Source of the DNA: Dasypus novemcinctus
Taxonomy: Eukaryota; Chordata; Mammalia; Cingulata; Dasypodidae
Direction of reading: 5' to 3'
Assembly (NCBI RefSeq): GCF_030445035.2
Contig: NC_080673.1
Coordinates: 202,760,726-202,824,725 of the forward strand
DNA: 64,000 nt
A model generated the notes under the pieces. It was not told the origin of the DNA and searched no databases. It saw only the letters and a program-made list of their open reading frames with translations. Numbering within the stretch: position 1 is the stretch's first letter; each line of letters opens with the position of its first letter. The position numbers and the translations under genes were made by a program. Shown here in pieces: positions 11,200 to 22,954 of the stretch.

Positions 11200-12426
11200 G
11201 AGGCTGACAGCAAACCGACGGGACAACATGGCTGACAGATAACGGCAGAAGATGGGCAGAGAATATGCACAAAAACTCATAACTGAACAAATACGGCAGT
11301 CAATAAACATGAAAGGAAGTTCAACGTCACTGAAACGTGACTCCAAGGAACACGGCGTTTTTTACTATCACATTGGCAAATGTCCCCCGCCTGCAGTCAC
11401 CGCAGGCAGGGATCTGGGGAGGGGGGCCTTAGACACTGCTGGAGGAAGTGTGGTCGTGACGACCCTTCAGCAGGCAAAGTGGACAATCAGGTGAAAACAC
11501 TTTTCAAAGAACAGACTCTTCGAAGCAGCCATGCCACTTCCAGAAACTCAGCCTCGGGAAATCACCGAATTCACCCGCAAAGATGCACAGACAAGGAGGC
11601 CCCCCACAGAACAGATGGACATTTCCTCGATGCTCCCGGCACGAGATGGCGAGATGGATGAAAATGCGTGAGATGCATCTGGCAGATATTCCCAGCCATG
11701 CTGGGGTCTGTTTCTTCCCCCCGGAAACCTCCTACATGATATTGTCAAGGGGAAAGCTACAAGATCACAAAAGAGCAGACACACATAGTAGGGGCTCAGT
11801 AAACATCTTCTGAATGAACGTGGGAATGCATACACCTAAATACTACGTAGACATATACACAAAGAAAAACACACCAAAATGTTTTCTGAGGTAGGATTTT
11901 TTTTTAAAGATTTATTTATTTATTTCTCTCCCCTCCCCCCACCCCAGTTGTCTGTTCTCTACGTCTATTTGCTGCGTCTTGTTTCTTTGTCCGCTTCTGT
12001 TGTTGTCAGTGGCACCGGGAATCTGTGTTTCTCTTTGTTGTGTCATCTTGTTGTGTCAGCTCTCCGTGTGGGCGGCACCATTCCTGGGCAGGCTGCACTT
12101 TCTTTCGCGCTGGGCGGCTCTCCTTACGGGGTGCACTCCTTGCGCGTGGGGCTCCCCTACGCGGGGGACACCCCTGCGTGGCACGGCACTCCTTGCGCGC
12201 ATCAGCACTGCGCATGGGCCAGCTCCACACGGGTCAAGGAGGCCCGGGGCTTGAACCGCGGACCTCCCATGTGGTGAACGGACACCCTAACCACTGGGCC
12301 AAGTCCATTTCCCAGGATGTCCTTTTCCACTTTTTATTTTTCGATACTTTCTGAACTTTTTGCAATGAGTACTTTCTGTTTGGTAATAAGACAATAAGCC
12401 AATAACAATAAAAAACACTTTCAACC
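11200..12426 (+). mobile_element. Old LINE-1 3' region split by a SINE
   Basis: Degenerate L1 sequence (atgggcagagaatatgcaca, then aactcagcctcgggaaatca) runs to 11890. It resumes after the SINE (tttttgcaatgagtacttt, then aataaaaaacac). A C run followed by an A run lies at about 12427-12446. Confidence 0.55.
11898..12313 (-). mobile_element. DAS-type SINE, reverse orientation, nested in L1
   Basis: Poly(T) and ttatttatttatttctctcc lead into the antisense body and the tRNA head (cttgaaccgcggacctccca, then actgggccaagtcc). Short flanking repeats (aggat) are visible. Near full length and well preserved. Confidence 0.88.
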
Positions 12427-12464
12427 TCCCCCCCCCCAAAAAAAAACAACTCTTCATGATTCTT

Positions 12465-12640
12465 CATGGTCAACAGGATAAATTCCAAACTCTTTTCCAT
12501 GCCATTCAAAGCCTTCCACAAAATGGACCTGCCCCCATCTCTGCCCCCTGCCCTGGCTCTGCCCACACTGGCCCACTTGCCACGGCTTGCAAGGGTGCAC
12601 CCTCCCAAGACGCCAGCTCTCATCCCTGCAGGGTGTGTTC
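12465..12640 (+). repeat. L2 fragment
   Basis: Contains caggataaattccaaactct, ttcaaagccttccacaaaat and ggacctgcccccatct, typical of the L2 3' half. Confidence 0.6.
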
Positions 12641-12699
12641 TACGGGGTCAGGCGCAAGCCTGCCAGCCATCCACCAAGATCCTGGCGCTCTTCCATGCA

Positions 12700-13030
12700 C
12701 ATGGCGGTCACCCAGCTGCCCAACCAGGACTACATTTCCCAGCTTCCCTGGCATCTAGGTGGGGTCACGTGACTCGCTCCCGCCAATGGACTGTGCGGGG
12801 TGGTGATGCCTCCGAGTTCCGGGACAAGGGCTTTGGGGAACCATGAGCCTTCCCACACTGTCTTTCCCAGAGAATTAAAAAGAAGAGGGAGCAGAAAGAG
12901 GGGAAGAGCCAGGCTCCCCAGATGACCCTGTGGAAGGGACCGCCAACCAGCCGGGCCACCCACGAAGGACTTCTACATGAATATGAACTTTCATGGTACC
13001 AAAGCACTGAGCTTTTATGGTCCTGAACCA
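12700..13030 (+). repeat. Probable MLT1/MaLR-like LTR fragment
   Basis: Contains tttcccagcttccctggcat, ggggtcacgtgactc and, later, gatgaccctgtggaaggg. The word order resembles old MaLR-type LTRs. The class is uncertain. Confidence 0.4.
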
Positions 13031-13490
13031 CTGGGGTTTCTCGGTAACTGAAAGTAATTACGGAAATCCTCGGAGCTGGAGCAAATGGTCCTCAGAAGCG
13101 AAACCTCTTCCCAGGCAGGGACGCCTCCTCTCCCACACAACGCACCCCCTGCGGGGTGCAATGACGGTGCACGCTGACCCTACCCCAGGGAAGGATCAGT
13201 CATCACGGGGTGCAGCGGGAGAAGGTGCTAGAGGAGAGGCGGCGGCTTGCAGTACTCCACGCTGGCACCCAGCCCGGCAGGCAGGTCCTGCCGTGCACGC
13301 TCGCTCTCAGAGGAGACAACCCAGGTGTGCACTGGCTGGACAGCGTGCCCAAGGTCATGCAGAGGATGGCTGTGAAGCCGGGACCCGCGCCCCTCTGCGA
13401 GGGGTGGTCCTGGGGGGTGGGAGGGGTACCCACCTCTGGCCTGTGGAAAACTGGGACCCAGAGAGGGATCAGGGACAGTGGGGTGAACCA
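13031..13490. other. Non-coding spacer, possible MIR remnant
   Basis: Sequence at about 13310-13400 (gcccaaggtcatgcagagg) resembles an antisense MIR core. No exon was recognised. Confidence 0.35.
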
Positions 13491-13499
13491 GAATCCTCT

Positions 13500-13833
13500 T
13501 TTTTTTTTTTTTAAGATTTATTTTTATTTATTTCTCTCCCCTTCCTCTCCCTCCCCCCATTGTCTGCTCTCTGTGTCCATTCGCTGTGTGTTCTGTGTCT
13601 GCTTGTATTCTTAGTGGCACTGGGAATCTGTGTCTCTTTTTGTTGCGGCACCTTGCTGCGTCAGCTCTGCGTGTGTGTGGCGCCACTCCCGCATGGCATG
13701 GCACTCCTTGCACACATCAGCACTGCGTGAGGGCCAGCTCACCACATGGACCAGGAGGCCCTGGGGATGGAACCCTGGACCCTCCATAGGGTAGACGGAC
13801 GCTCTATCAGGTGAGCCAAATCCGCTTCCCCCT
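13500..13833 (-). mobile_element. DAS-type SINE, reverse, internally deleted, with TSD
   Basis: Poly(T) then antisense tail, body and head. Compared with the other copies it lacks roughly 90 bases of the central body: gcgccactcc joins directly to the segment cgcatggcatggcactcc. Exact eight-base flanks aatcctct lie at 13492-13499 and 13834-13841. Confidence 0.88.
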
Positions 13834-13984
13834 AATCCTCTGAGTTTAATCATGAATGTTTCCCTCTGGTCAGAGGCCTGGAAAGCAGGGGAGAGCCTGG
13901 CCTGTTAGGAAAGACGGACAACAAGCACACACAGCGAGCAGGGGCTTCGGGAGCGGGTTCATCAGCCAACTCCAAAAAGACTTT

Positions 13985-14278
13985 TGAGACAATGAGACAA
14001 TGGGGCACGGCGATACGGACCAGAGTTTAGATGACAAGGAACAAGCACTCGTTTTGTAATGACATTGGGTCCTTAACTTTGCGAGATACCAACTGAATGA
14101 AAAGAGTCGTGCATTTGCTTAAAAAATTCTTCAGTATAAAGGGTAGGTATTGGAAATGAAGGAAATAAGACAAAAATCTTGGATGAATTCAGGCAATTCA
14201 CTGGAGTATGCTCTTTACTTGTGTACACATTTGAAAGCTCTCACAAAAACTTTTTTAAAATATTACCAGAATGCAAAC
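13985..14278 (+). mobile_element. LINE-1 3' end fragment
   Basis: Contains acaaggaacaagcactcg, ggaaatgaaggaaataagac and tggagtatgctctttacttg in an AT-rich L1-like stretch. Confidence 0.4.
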
Positions 14279-14289
14279 ACTTGTAATGA

Positions 14290-14480
14290 GAATAAACGTA
14301 GCGCCCATTCTCGAGCTTTAGGCACATTACGGATCTTAGTTCATGCAGTGCCCACAAAGAGCCTAGGTAGCTCTCCCCCTGCTTTCCGGACGGGGAAATG
14401 GTCCAGGGGCTGGAGAAACTGCCAAATGCCCAGAGCCTGCCCGGGGGCAGCAGATGGCAGGGGCCGTAGGGGAGGCCAGG
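14290..14480 (-). repeat. MIR fragment
   Basis: Antisense MIR layout: gctttaggcacattacggat, then a cggacggggaaatgg core. Diverged. Confidence 0.4.
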
Positions 14481-15109
14481 CCGGCCCTGCGGTGGCCCTG
14501 GGCCTGCAGTTGGCACTCCCATCCCTGCCCAGCCAGCCGGTGCCCCGGGCAGGACCCTCTGAGCAGCCTTTGTTCTGCCTCAATGGGCCATTCAGGCCAG
14601 TTTCTGGAAGACAATGGCCCCTGCTGTGCGAGGAGGGCAGTGTCCACCCCGGGTGACCCAGCAGCTCCCAGGTGTGCCCCGTCACCCGGGCAGGCTGGGA
14701 ACGGCTACCTGGATCTCGGGCAGGGGCATCCAGGTGCAGTCAGGGGACAAGCCCGTCCCGCTGCACATGCTGTCCCTTCTGCGTGGAAGGCACCAGAATG
14801 CCAGGTCCCAATCGCCGCCACTCCTCTACCTGGAGAGGCACTCAGTGCCCCGCCTCCTGTCCTCGGTAGAGCCTTGTGACCACCTTCCGCCCCCCCTGCA
14901 GGACAGGGGATGTCCTCTCCTACGAACCTGTCCCAATGTCCTTTAATAGCACACGCCCCTGTGAGGGATGTGCACCTGCCCAAGCACCAAGGGGGGCAGT
15001 CCTGGGTTTAAATCGCAAATCCCTCCAAAGCTCGGCACTTGATCAGAACCCAGGAGACACCCTGTCCCTGTCCCGGTGACCTCAGGCCCACAAAGTAGGG
15101 GTCAGGAGG
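14481..15109. other. GC-rich non-coding spacer
   Basis: No exon or repeat recognised. Confidence 0.35.
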
Positions 15110-15320
15110 GCAGGTCCTGCAGGTGGACGGCCCGCGCTCCAGCTCTGCCCCTCCCAAGCTGCGACGCTGGGCAGGGACCCCAGCCTCAGCGTTCTCCTCT
15201 GTAAAAAGGGATAAGAAGAGCCACAGCATGGGGGGCTTGTGAGGCTCCCATAAGATGAGGCACTTGGCGTCAGCGTGGCACATGGTGTGTACTTGATAAA
15301 ACGATTAACGATAATCACGT
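15110..15320 (+). repeat. MIR SINE
   Basis: Sense MIR: ccagctctgccc, agcctcagcgttctcctctg, taaaaagggataag and, at the 3' end, cttgataaaacgattaacg. Confidence 0.65.
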
Positions 15321-15503
15321 CCCTTAGCTTTGTTTTATAGTTACTGAATACTGAATGGGGAGGGGTCTATCTTTGCAAGGCAGGGATACCCCCGGGCACT
15401 GTGGGGCCAGCAGACCCCACCAGCAACCGCCCACTGGACCTATGGGCAGGCCTATCTCTCTCTGGCTCTCAAGACCCTGGGAGAGGTGGGACCCCCAAGT
15501 TTC
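15321..15503. other. Short spacer
   Basis: No feature recognised. Confidence 0.3.
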
Positions 15504-15511
15504 AAGGATGG

Positions 15512-15930
15512 AAGCGGATTTGGCTCAACGGATAGGGCGTCTGCCTACCACATGGGAGGTCCCCAGTTCAAACCCTAGGCCTCCTTGACCCGTGTGATGA
15601 GCTGACCCGTGCACAGTGCTGATGCACACAAGGAGTGCTGTGTGACACAAGGGTGTCCCCCATGTAGGGGAGCCCCACTCACAAGGAGTGCGCCCTATAA
15701 GGAGAGCCACCCCTGCCAAAAAAAAAAAAAGTGCAGCCCGCCCAGGAGCAGCGCCACACACACACACAGAGCTGATGCAGCAAGATGATGCAACAAAAAG
15801 AACAAGAGAGTCCCAGTGCTGCTGACAAGAACACAAGCAGACACAGAAGAACACACAGCAAATGGACACAGGGCAGACAACTGAGGGGGGAAGAGGGAAA
15901 TAAAAAAATGAATCTTAAAAAAAAAAAAAA
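15512..15930 (+). mobile_element. DAS-type SINE with target-site duplication
   Basis: The head gcggatttggctcaacgg and B-box agttcaaaccc lead into a full body and poly(A). The flank aaggatgga appears at 15504-15512 and 15931-15939. An A run inside the body (15719-15730) is unusual among the copies here. Confidence 0.9.
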
Positions 15931-15939
15931 AAGGATGGA

Positions 15940-16544
15940 ACCTGGCTTGTGTTCAGAAAATGAGACCAGCAGTGAGGCCTCTCGCCCCATGCCTCTGGGA
16001 GGCTGGAGGACCTGGAGGCTCACCCCAGGGGCAGTTTGACTCAGACGGGGCAGGTGGTGACTGAACAGCTGTCCAGAAGCGCAGAGAACAGCGGTGCCAG
16101 GAAGACAAGGGGGACAGACGAGAGAGACAGAGCTTGACTCAGGGGCAGCAGCACCGAGCAGCGTCCAGGGAAGCTGGTACCAGGTGGGCAGTGAGCACCA
16201 GGAGGACAGGGGCAGGAGCCCGCATGGCATGCCCGCCTGCCGCCCTGGTGGCGCTGGATGCTCCTGGTCCGTCATTCCTGATTCTCTAGGGCTCTGACTT
16301 GGCCCTCCTCTGTCCCGCAGGTGATTCGGGGCTCTGACCTCAGCCCTCATCTCCCCTTACTCACCGCCCCCATCTCCACGCTCCAGCTACATGGCTTCTG
16401 CACCTCGCACATGGGGGGGCTCCAGAAACAGGTGCTGAATGAATGAGTGAGTGAATGAGAGAAGGCAATAACCGCGCCCTTCACCTTGGTATGCCAGCAT
16501 CTAACATCCCCCAGGCATATAAGAGGGGTCAGCAAATGCTTGTG
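15940..16544. other. Non-coding spacer
   Basis: Contains a ctgaatgaatgagtgagtga tract near 16435. No exon was recognised. Confidence 0.35.
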
Positions 16545-17460
16545 GAACAAATGGGAAACGAGGTGCAACCTCACTGCTACTCAGGCACGGAATGAAACAA
16601 ATATCGTTTCATCTATGATATTTGCAAAGGTCAAACACATTAGAATCCCTAATGCTGATCGGCATGAGGTAAAATAGAGAACGTTTCTGGGAAACAATTT
16701 GGTAATGCGTAGCAAGAACATTAAAAGTGTTCATACATTTTGACATATAATTGCACCTACAGGACCCTGTGTATTAGTCGGCCAAAGGGGTGCTGATGCA
16801 AAATGCCAGAAATCTGCTGGGCGCTATAAAGGGTGTTTATTTGGGGTAGGAACTTACAGATACCAGGCCATAAAGCATAAGTTACTTCCCTCACCAGAGT
16901 CTATTTGGAGCAAGATAGCTGCCGATGTCTGCGAGGGTTCAGGCTTCCTGGGGCTTGCTTTTCTCGTGGTTCAAGGTTCCTCTCTTCCTGGGGCTGGCTT
17001 CTCTTTCCTCTGTGAGCTTAATTCCCAGGGCTCCAGCTTAAGGCTTCAGCATCAAACTCTAACATCAAAACTCCAGCATCAGAAGCCCTCCACTCTGTCC
17101 TCTGCCATGCCTTTTATCTGTGAGTCCCCACCCACCAAGGGGTGGAGACTCAACGCCCTAATCATAACTCAGTCATGCCCAGGTACAGATCAGATTACAA
17201 GCATAATCCAATATTTCTTTTTGGAATTCATCAATTATATCAAACTGCCACACCCTGTCTTAAAATTACTTCAAAGTTGGGGGGAGGGGTGAGAGTAGGG
17301 AATCTTCCTACACAAATGGAGTTCTTTCACTCAAGGTACGTTAAAAAAGCAAAAATTAAAAAGGCCACCTAAAGATCCACGAGAAGGTGGTGGGTGGTTT
17401 AACTCTGATACCTCTATCCCAGGAATAGTACACAGTCAATAAAATGACTCTAAGTCTCTG
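16545..17460 (+). mobile_element. LINE-1 3' region interrupted by an LTR
   Basis: L1-like text precedes the LTR (gggaaacaatttggtaatgc, tttgacatataattgcacc) and resumes after it (ccaggaatagtacacagtca). The LTR therefore inserted into this older L1. Confidence 0.55.
16770..17252 (-). mobile_element. Solo LTR, MaLR/ERVL-like, xenarthran type, copy 2, with 5-bp TSD
   Basis: Reverse copy of the 1624-2119 element: tgtattagtcggccaaaggg at the left and tatcaaactgccaca at the right. It is flanked by an exact five-base duplication, ccctg at 16765-16769 and 17253-17257. This fixes a 483-base LTR with TG...CA ends and the 5-bp duplication expected of ERVL/MaLR integration. No internal region is present, so it is a solo LTR. 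Confidence 0.8.
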
Positions 17461-18109
17461 GACTGGGGGGGCAGGCCACTGGGGCAGCCAGTTACCCACA
17501 CCTCCTCCCTGCTAAGATGTGAGAATAAACACACACAAACACTCACACAAGGGCAAGCGGGGATTACAAAGTCTGCTTTGTTAACGGTAAACCTGGGGGA
17601 GAAAATGAGCCGGGACCCCTACCCTGCTCCCCCTCGTCTTAGGACACGTCTGTGGGTAGAGGTAGGGCCCCAACTCTTAACAGGAGAGGACTGCAAGGCA
17701 CTGTGCCCCTGGGGCAGCCCCTGCGGGCAGGGCGGGAGGTGCAAGCCCGGAGCAGGAGCAGGGACCTTTAATACTCTAACCCCGCCCACAAAGGAATGCT
17801 GCCCAATGAGTGGCAGGCGTTCATCATTTCCACCAATCACAAAAGCCAAGAGAGTGGGAGGCGGGGCCAAGGACTTCCTCCTCCAGGGGTTCCCCCCTCC
17901 TCCCCTGCAGCAAAGCTGGGGCAGGTGCAGCCTGTGCAGAAAGAAAATTCTGGGCCCCTGGGGCAAAAAGGAGGAGCAAAGTGCCCTCGAGGCTGGTTCA
18001 CCCCTCCCCGTGACATGCACTCGTGTTTTTCATTTGCCATTTCACGACATTCTAAGCAAAGAAAGAAATAAAATTTTAAATTATGATGAATTTTATCGCT
18101 CGGCATTAC
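17461..18109. other. Non-coding spacer
   Basis: No exon or repeat recognised. AT-rich sequence lies at about 18020-18105 next to the CpG cluster. Confidence 0.35.
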
Positions 18110-18800
18110 ACGGTGCAATTCCAGATTTAAACGCAACCGCAAGAGCGAGATCGCCGAAGCGCACAGTTCGAACGTCGGGGCTCGTGCACGCGCTTGTGTC
18201 TTGTTCACACCAGCGCAGAGGAAAGGCTGCGCTACGCCGACAGCCGCTGGCGTTCCTTCTTGTTGCAGCAGTCCCTACCTTAGGTCCCTGATGAGAAGGA
18301 AGGGCTGAGGGGCAGGAACTCTGGCCGCGCCACGCTTCCCTGGCACGGTCCTCGGCTCACTCGGGGAAGGAAAGGAGGAGGAAAGGACGGGCTGGGGCGC
18401 CCTGGCCGGAGGCGTGTCTTAGAATGGCACTCTCTTCCTTCTGCGTCGGAATCAAACTCTGGTTCCAACGCAAGGAGCGGCTTCTCCTGCTGTCAGCGCC
18501 CCCGGCTTACTCAGTCGCAGACAGGCCGCTAGGGGCGTGGGCGCGGAGTTCTGCGGGGCCCACGACGCGTGGGAGGCCAGCGAGGCTCCACGTGAGCGCG
18601 GGCAGGCAGGTGCCGGAAGCCGCAGCACGGCTCCGCGGGAGACGCGGGGCGGGTCTCGGGGCACGCGCGTGGCCCACCGCCCCCACGGGCTTCCCTTACG
18701 AAACACCAGTGCAAAAGGAGTAAAAACGCCAGGACAGGGAGAGCTGAGTGCTAGGCCGAGAGGGGCCCTTCCGAGCGGGGGTCCCGCGTCACCGCCAGGT
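18110..18800. promoter_or_regulatory. Secondary CpG-dense segment (possible intronic regulatory region)
   Basis: CpG dinucleotides cluster at 18125-18255 (cgcaaccgcaagagcgagat, then cgcacagttcgaacgtcg) and again at 18530-18720 (ggggcgtgggcgcgg, gggagacgcggggcgggt). The surrounding intron is largely CpG-depleted. No SINE head explains it and no coding exon was recognised. An enhancer or alternative promoter is an inference from composition alone. Confidence 0.35.
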
Positions 18801-20650
18801 TAGAGCATGAGGCTGGCCCCCTGGCAAAGCGCTGCACAACGCGACTAATCTCCTGCCAAATTAGGAAAGAGTCCTTCAAAATTGTTTCTGTGGATGGTGA
18901 GATTACAGCTTTTCTTAACAACAGGCACGGGCCCAGAAAAAAGACCAGATGGAAAATGACAAATGGCAGGCACCACGGACACTTGCGTGGTGGACTCGAC
19001 CTGCCTGTTCCCCGCCTCCGCCTCGCTGTCCTCTAACGCCCTCCGTGCCGTGCTCAGGACCTACCACACCTGTGCCGAAGCATCCCCTTAGCCCGAGTGT
19101 CAAGGACAAAAGCCAAAAACTATAGCAAGTAAAAAGCACCAGATGACGAGGGACAACATTTCTTAGCATTTGGTTTCCATCTCCCAGACAAAAAAGAAAA
19201 CAAACCTACTCCATGACAATGTCAACCTCTAAGTCAGGACAGATTCCAAAGAAACGCCTGCACTGCCCACGGCAGCTGGGGGGGGGTGCTGGCGCGCAGG
19301 GCAGTTTGGGAAAGTGTTGACCGTCGCCCTGACCTCTGACCCGCAGGGCCTTGGCTCCCTGGAGCTTCCCCCCACGTGAGCTGGTGAAACCCCAGGGGAG
19401 GGGATGGACAGAGCATCCGAGCAGTCCCTGCCTTGATTTTCAAAGGTCAAGGGCTGCTGCCCCCGCCCTTCTCTTAGCCTCAGTTTCCCCACCTGTAAAA
19501 CAAGTTGGGGAGGTGAGAGTTGGGCGAGGCAGTCTGATGATTTCTAAGGGCAGGTCTAGCTCTCATCCCTGAAGATCGGAACTATTCCTGATGCAGAATG
19601 TTTCGGGCTGTGCTCCCGGCCCCGCGCTGCGCTTGTTCAAGGACAGACTCGTAATGACGTGAGTCTGTAAGAAATCTGAGGGTTCCTTTCCTGAAGCGGG
19701 GAGGGGGGTCATGGAGAAGCTATTCAAACAGCAAACAGTTGCCCAGCCCTCATTTCAAGTCAGCGCAGCAACAACCCGTTAGAAGAAACCACGGCTCAGA
19801 GAGACTGTGGGACCCCCCCCCAAGACTGCAGGCCCTGTGGGAACCCCCCAAGATTACAGGCCCAGAGCCAGACACCCCCCAGGGCCCGGAACAGCTTATC
19901 TGAGGAGGAGAAACGAGAACTAGCCTTGACTTGAGCCAAAGAAAAGAGGTCTTCTTTTTCTGCTACGGAAGAATACAAGAGCGCTCCTAAAGCACAGGGC
20001 AAGTGGAGACAACCCCTCCTGGAGTCACGCACCTCGACTCAGCTGCGAGTCCCAGGGGGGCCTCCTGGTTTCCCCGGTGCCAGGGGAACACTGCCTCCGT
20101 GGGGTGCTGTCGGCTGCGAGGACAGAGGCCTCGAATTAAATGCGCTGACTCATGTCACCGGAAGCCCAGAGGCGGGTGGGCGTCAGGTCCGGTTAACTCC
20201 GGGCGTTACGGACGTCACCGAGACCCCGGGTCCTGCCGGCTCTGGGCCCCCCATCCACAGTGTTGGCGTAACCCTGAGACTTGCTTCCGCGACGGCTGCC
20301 GGCGACGGCAGGGGCTTGCGAGGTGCCCCCAGTGCAGAGCGCCTGACCTGCTGCGGCCATGTCTACAGGGCGAGGGAGATCACCCCAGAGCCTCCCCGCC
20401 GCCCCCACAATCAGGGCCAGCAGCACCCAAGGGGCGGGACCAGCGCTGCCACGGTCAGACCCAGGCCGGGGGCGAGGCCTCCGCCCGGGGCCACATGTGT
20501 GCTCACAGGGCAGCAGGACTGGGCGCTGAGATCGGGGTGCACGTGCCACTGGATGTTGGGGCTCCCGCAAGCAGCACCCCCTCTCCAGTGTGGGTTAGGC
20601 CCGGGTGGAAAACCACCGTCACCCGGGGCGCAGCCAGCTGAAAACTCAGA
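18801..20650. other. Non-coding intronic DNA
   Basis: No exon recognised. A short imperfect repeat of about 33 bp occurs at about 19805-19865 (gtgggaccccc...caag...caggccc, two copies). GC content rises toward 20650. Confidence 0.4.
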
Positions 20651-20659
20651 GACAAGCCC

Positions 20660-20810
20660 AGGCCGTGGAAACTGCCCAAACGCTGCGTCCACATGGGCCC
20701 GGGACCCCCTCCTGGCCACCCCAATTCCCACGCCAGTCACTTCACTCTCCTGAGCCCCCTTCACTTCCACAGGTATAAATTCAGGATAACGCTATGGAGA
20801 TAAACAGATT
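20660..20810 (+). repeat. MIR fragment
   Basis: MIR-like phrase ccagtcacttcactctcctg, then ccacaggtataaattcagg. Confidence 0.45.
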
Positions 20811-21409
20811 GGGATGAACCTGCAAGGACAGGGATTAGGGAAACAAAGCTCTATTCTTTTCCATGGAGGAAGGAAGCCACGAGGAAAACAGTTTGACAGC
20901 TGAGCTGCCCGCGGGAGGGACGGCTGGGCCTGGGGCCTGCCCCGGTGGAGGGGAGTGACGTGGTTGTCCAAAGCCCAGCTCAGCCTCCATCGAGCTGCTC
21001 AGCATCCACCCCCCCACCCCACGGGCCTGAGCTCCCTGCAGGCAGGCTGTGTCCAGCTTGGTCCGTGCAGCTCAGGGGAGGAAGCCTGGAGGGCTTTTAG
21101 CCCAGAAACACCCACCGAACTCACTCTAAACCTGAGTCCTAGGGGCTAGAGAAAGCAGCCCGGAAGAGTCCTTCCTGGGACCATACCCAGCCCTGCAGAA
21201 AAGCTGTGCGGTCTTCCTGCATCCTCCCATCTCTGGGCCCCTTTCTCTTGGGCCCAGGTCCCTCCGCTGTATCAAGAGCCTCAGTGGCACTCTTCTCCTC
21301 CACACCCACCCAAGGATTCACCGACCCCCCATCCCTGCAAAGTTTCTGTGCCCAGGGGGCTGGCCAGCTCCTTCTAACATCACAACTCTCAAGGCAGCTG
21401 AGCTTGGCC
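20811..21409. other. Non-coding spacer
   Basis: No exon or repeat recognised. Confidence 0.35.
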
Positions 21410-22055
21410 AAGAGTAAGGAGAAAAACACCCAAGAAATGCACCACCATGATGGAGCTGCAAATCAGCACCGCCACGAGCGGCACTTCACACCGCAAGAAC
21501 GGTGCCTATTTCAAAAATCTACAGAGGCTCCGAGAGGTGCCAAGAAAGACGAGTCCTTTTGCACTGCTGGTGGGAAGGGAAAGTGGAGTAGCTGTGGCGG
21601 AAAACAGTTTGGCAGCTCCTCAGAAAGTAAAGTACAGAAGAACCGTGTGACCCAGCAATGCCCCTTCTAGGAATATACCCAAGAGAACTGACAGCAGGGA
21701 CTGGGAAGGTGGCTGCACGCAGTGTTCATGTGGCATTATTCATAGTCACTACAAGATGGAAGCAACCCAAAGGCCCATCAGCAGGTGAATGGACAGACAA
21801 AACGGGGTCTCGCCGCACAATGGAATATTATTCAGCCCTAAAAAGGAATGCAGTCCTGATGCAGGCTACAACTCAGGTAAACCTGGAGGACACCACGTGG
21901 AGTGAAATAAGCCAGACACAAAAGGACAAATATTGTACCATCTCACCGATAGGAAATAACAAGATTAAGCAAATTCATAGAGTCAGAAACTAGCATATGT
22001 TACCAGGAGACCAGGTGGGGACAGGGAATGGGAGTTAATGCTTAAAAAAAAAACA
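21410..22055 (+). mobile_element. LINE-1 3' segment
   Basis: Strong L1 3' wording: acttcacaccgcaagaacgg, tttgcactgctggtgggaag, gtgacccagcaatgcccctt, acaatggaatattattcagc and tgaaataagccagacacaaa. It ends in poly(A) near 22055. The reading frames are broken. Confidence 0.85.
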
Positions 22056-22475
22056 AAAACGCCAGCTGTTGGACTCATTCACACCAAGGTACGGATGACT
22101 CACAAAGCTCTTCCCCAGGTATTTGGGATTTTACCCTGTAACTCCAGCAGGACTCTCCCTGGCCAAGATGACCTTTGACTGGGGACCCGAAGCGTGAAAA
22201 GGAGCCAAACATGAGAAAAGCACAAGGTGGCTGTTCCTGGCAGAGGTAATCACCAGTGCAAATGCCCTGAGGCACAAAGAGAAAATGGCCTGTTCAAGGT
22301 CAAAAGGAAGCAGACCAGAGCCAGCAGTGAGTGAGGGCAGATCATTAGAGAAAATGTTTAGGGCTCAGACATAAACCAGGTGGAACAGGGCCTTTTACAA
22401 AATGGCCCTCAGCATTCACTATTTCTTCATGAAGCTCTTCCAGAAACAAGACTTTTAAACTATAAAATGCATGCA
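22056..22475. other. Non-coding spacer
   Basis: No feature recognised with confidence. Confidence 0.35.
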
Positions 22476-22479
22476 ATAG

Positions 22480-22690
22480 CTCAGATAGGCGTTTGTGATG
22501 CCCGAGGTGCTTTCTATATTAGCATAATCCCTGAGCATCCCCATAATCCTGTAAGATAAATCATTATTCATTTTCCCTTTCCAAAGAGAAAAAGTGAGGC
22601 TCAGAAAGGGTTGGTAACTTTTCCAAGGTTGCACAGCAGCTGAAGAGTCAGAATCAGAAGCAGGATGTTAACACAAATCTGTCAGAGGTC
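22480..22690 (-). repeat. MIR SINE
   Basis: Antisense MIR: gaggtgctttctatattagc, aagtgaggctcagaaagg, ttttccaaggttgcacagc. Confidence 0.7.
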
Positions 22691-22834
22691 CACATCTGTG
22701 ACCTACTCCGTGCTCTGCGGACACAGGGCAGTCAGGGATGCCAGGGTGGTAAAGCCTGTGTCCACTGAGGAAAGCCAGAATTCTCACGACATGCTAAATC
22801 TAACAATTATTACGAATTGCTGCCTCTACTAGAC

Positions 22835-22945
22835 CCTGCCCTCCCTGAGGGCAGGACCTTCTGGCCCTGTTCCCGTGTCCCTAGCACCTGACCCCGGGCT
22901 TGCACACACTGGCGCACAGTCTGGGACACGGCAAAGGCTACTCCC
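22835..22945 (+). repeat. L2 3' end fragment
   Basis: Contains cctccctgagggcaggacct and gtgtccctagcacctgac, the standard L2 tail wording. Confidence 0.6.
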
Positions 22946-22954
22946 CGGCGCGGG

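Noticed and set aside
21410-22055. Possible functional L1 ORF2 protein
   Set aside because: Only a decayed 3' segment with broken frames is present. The same holds for all other L1 pieces here, so no active LINE-1 is present.
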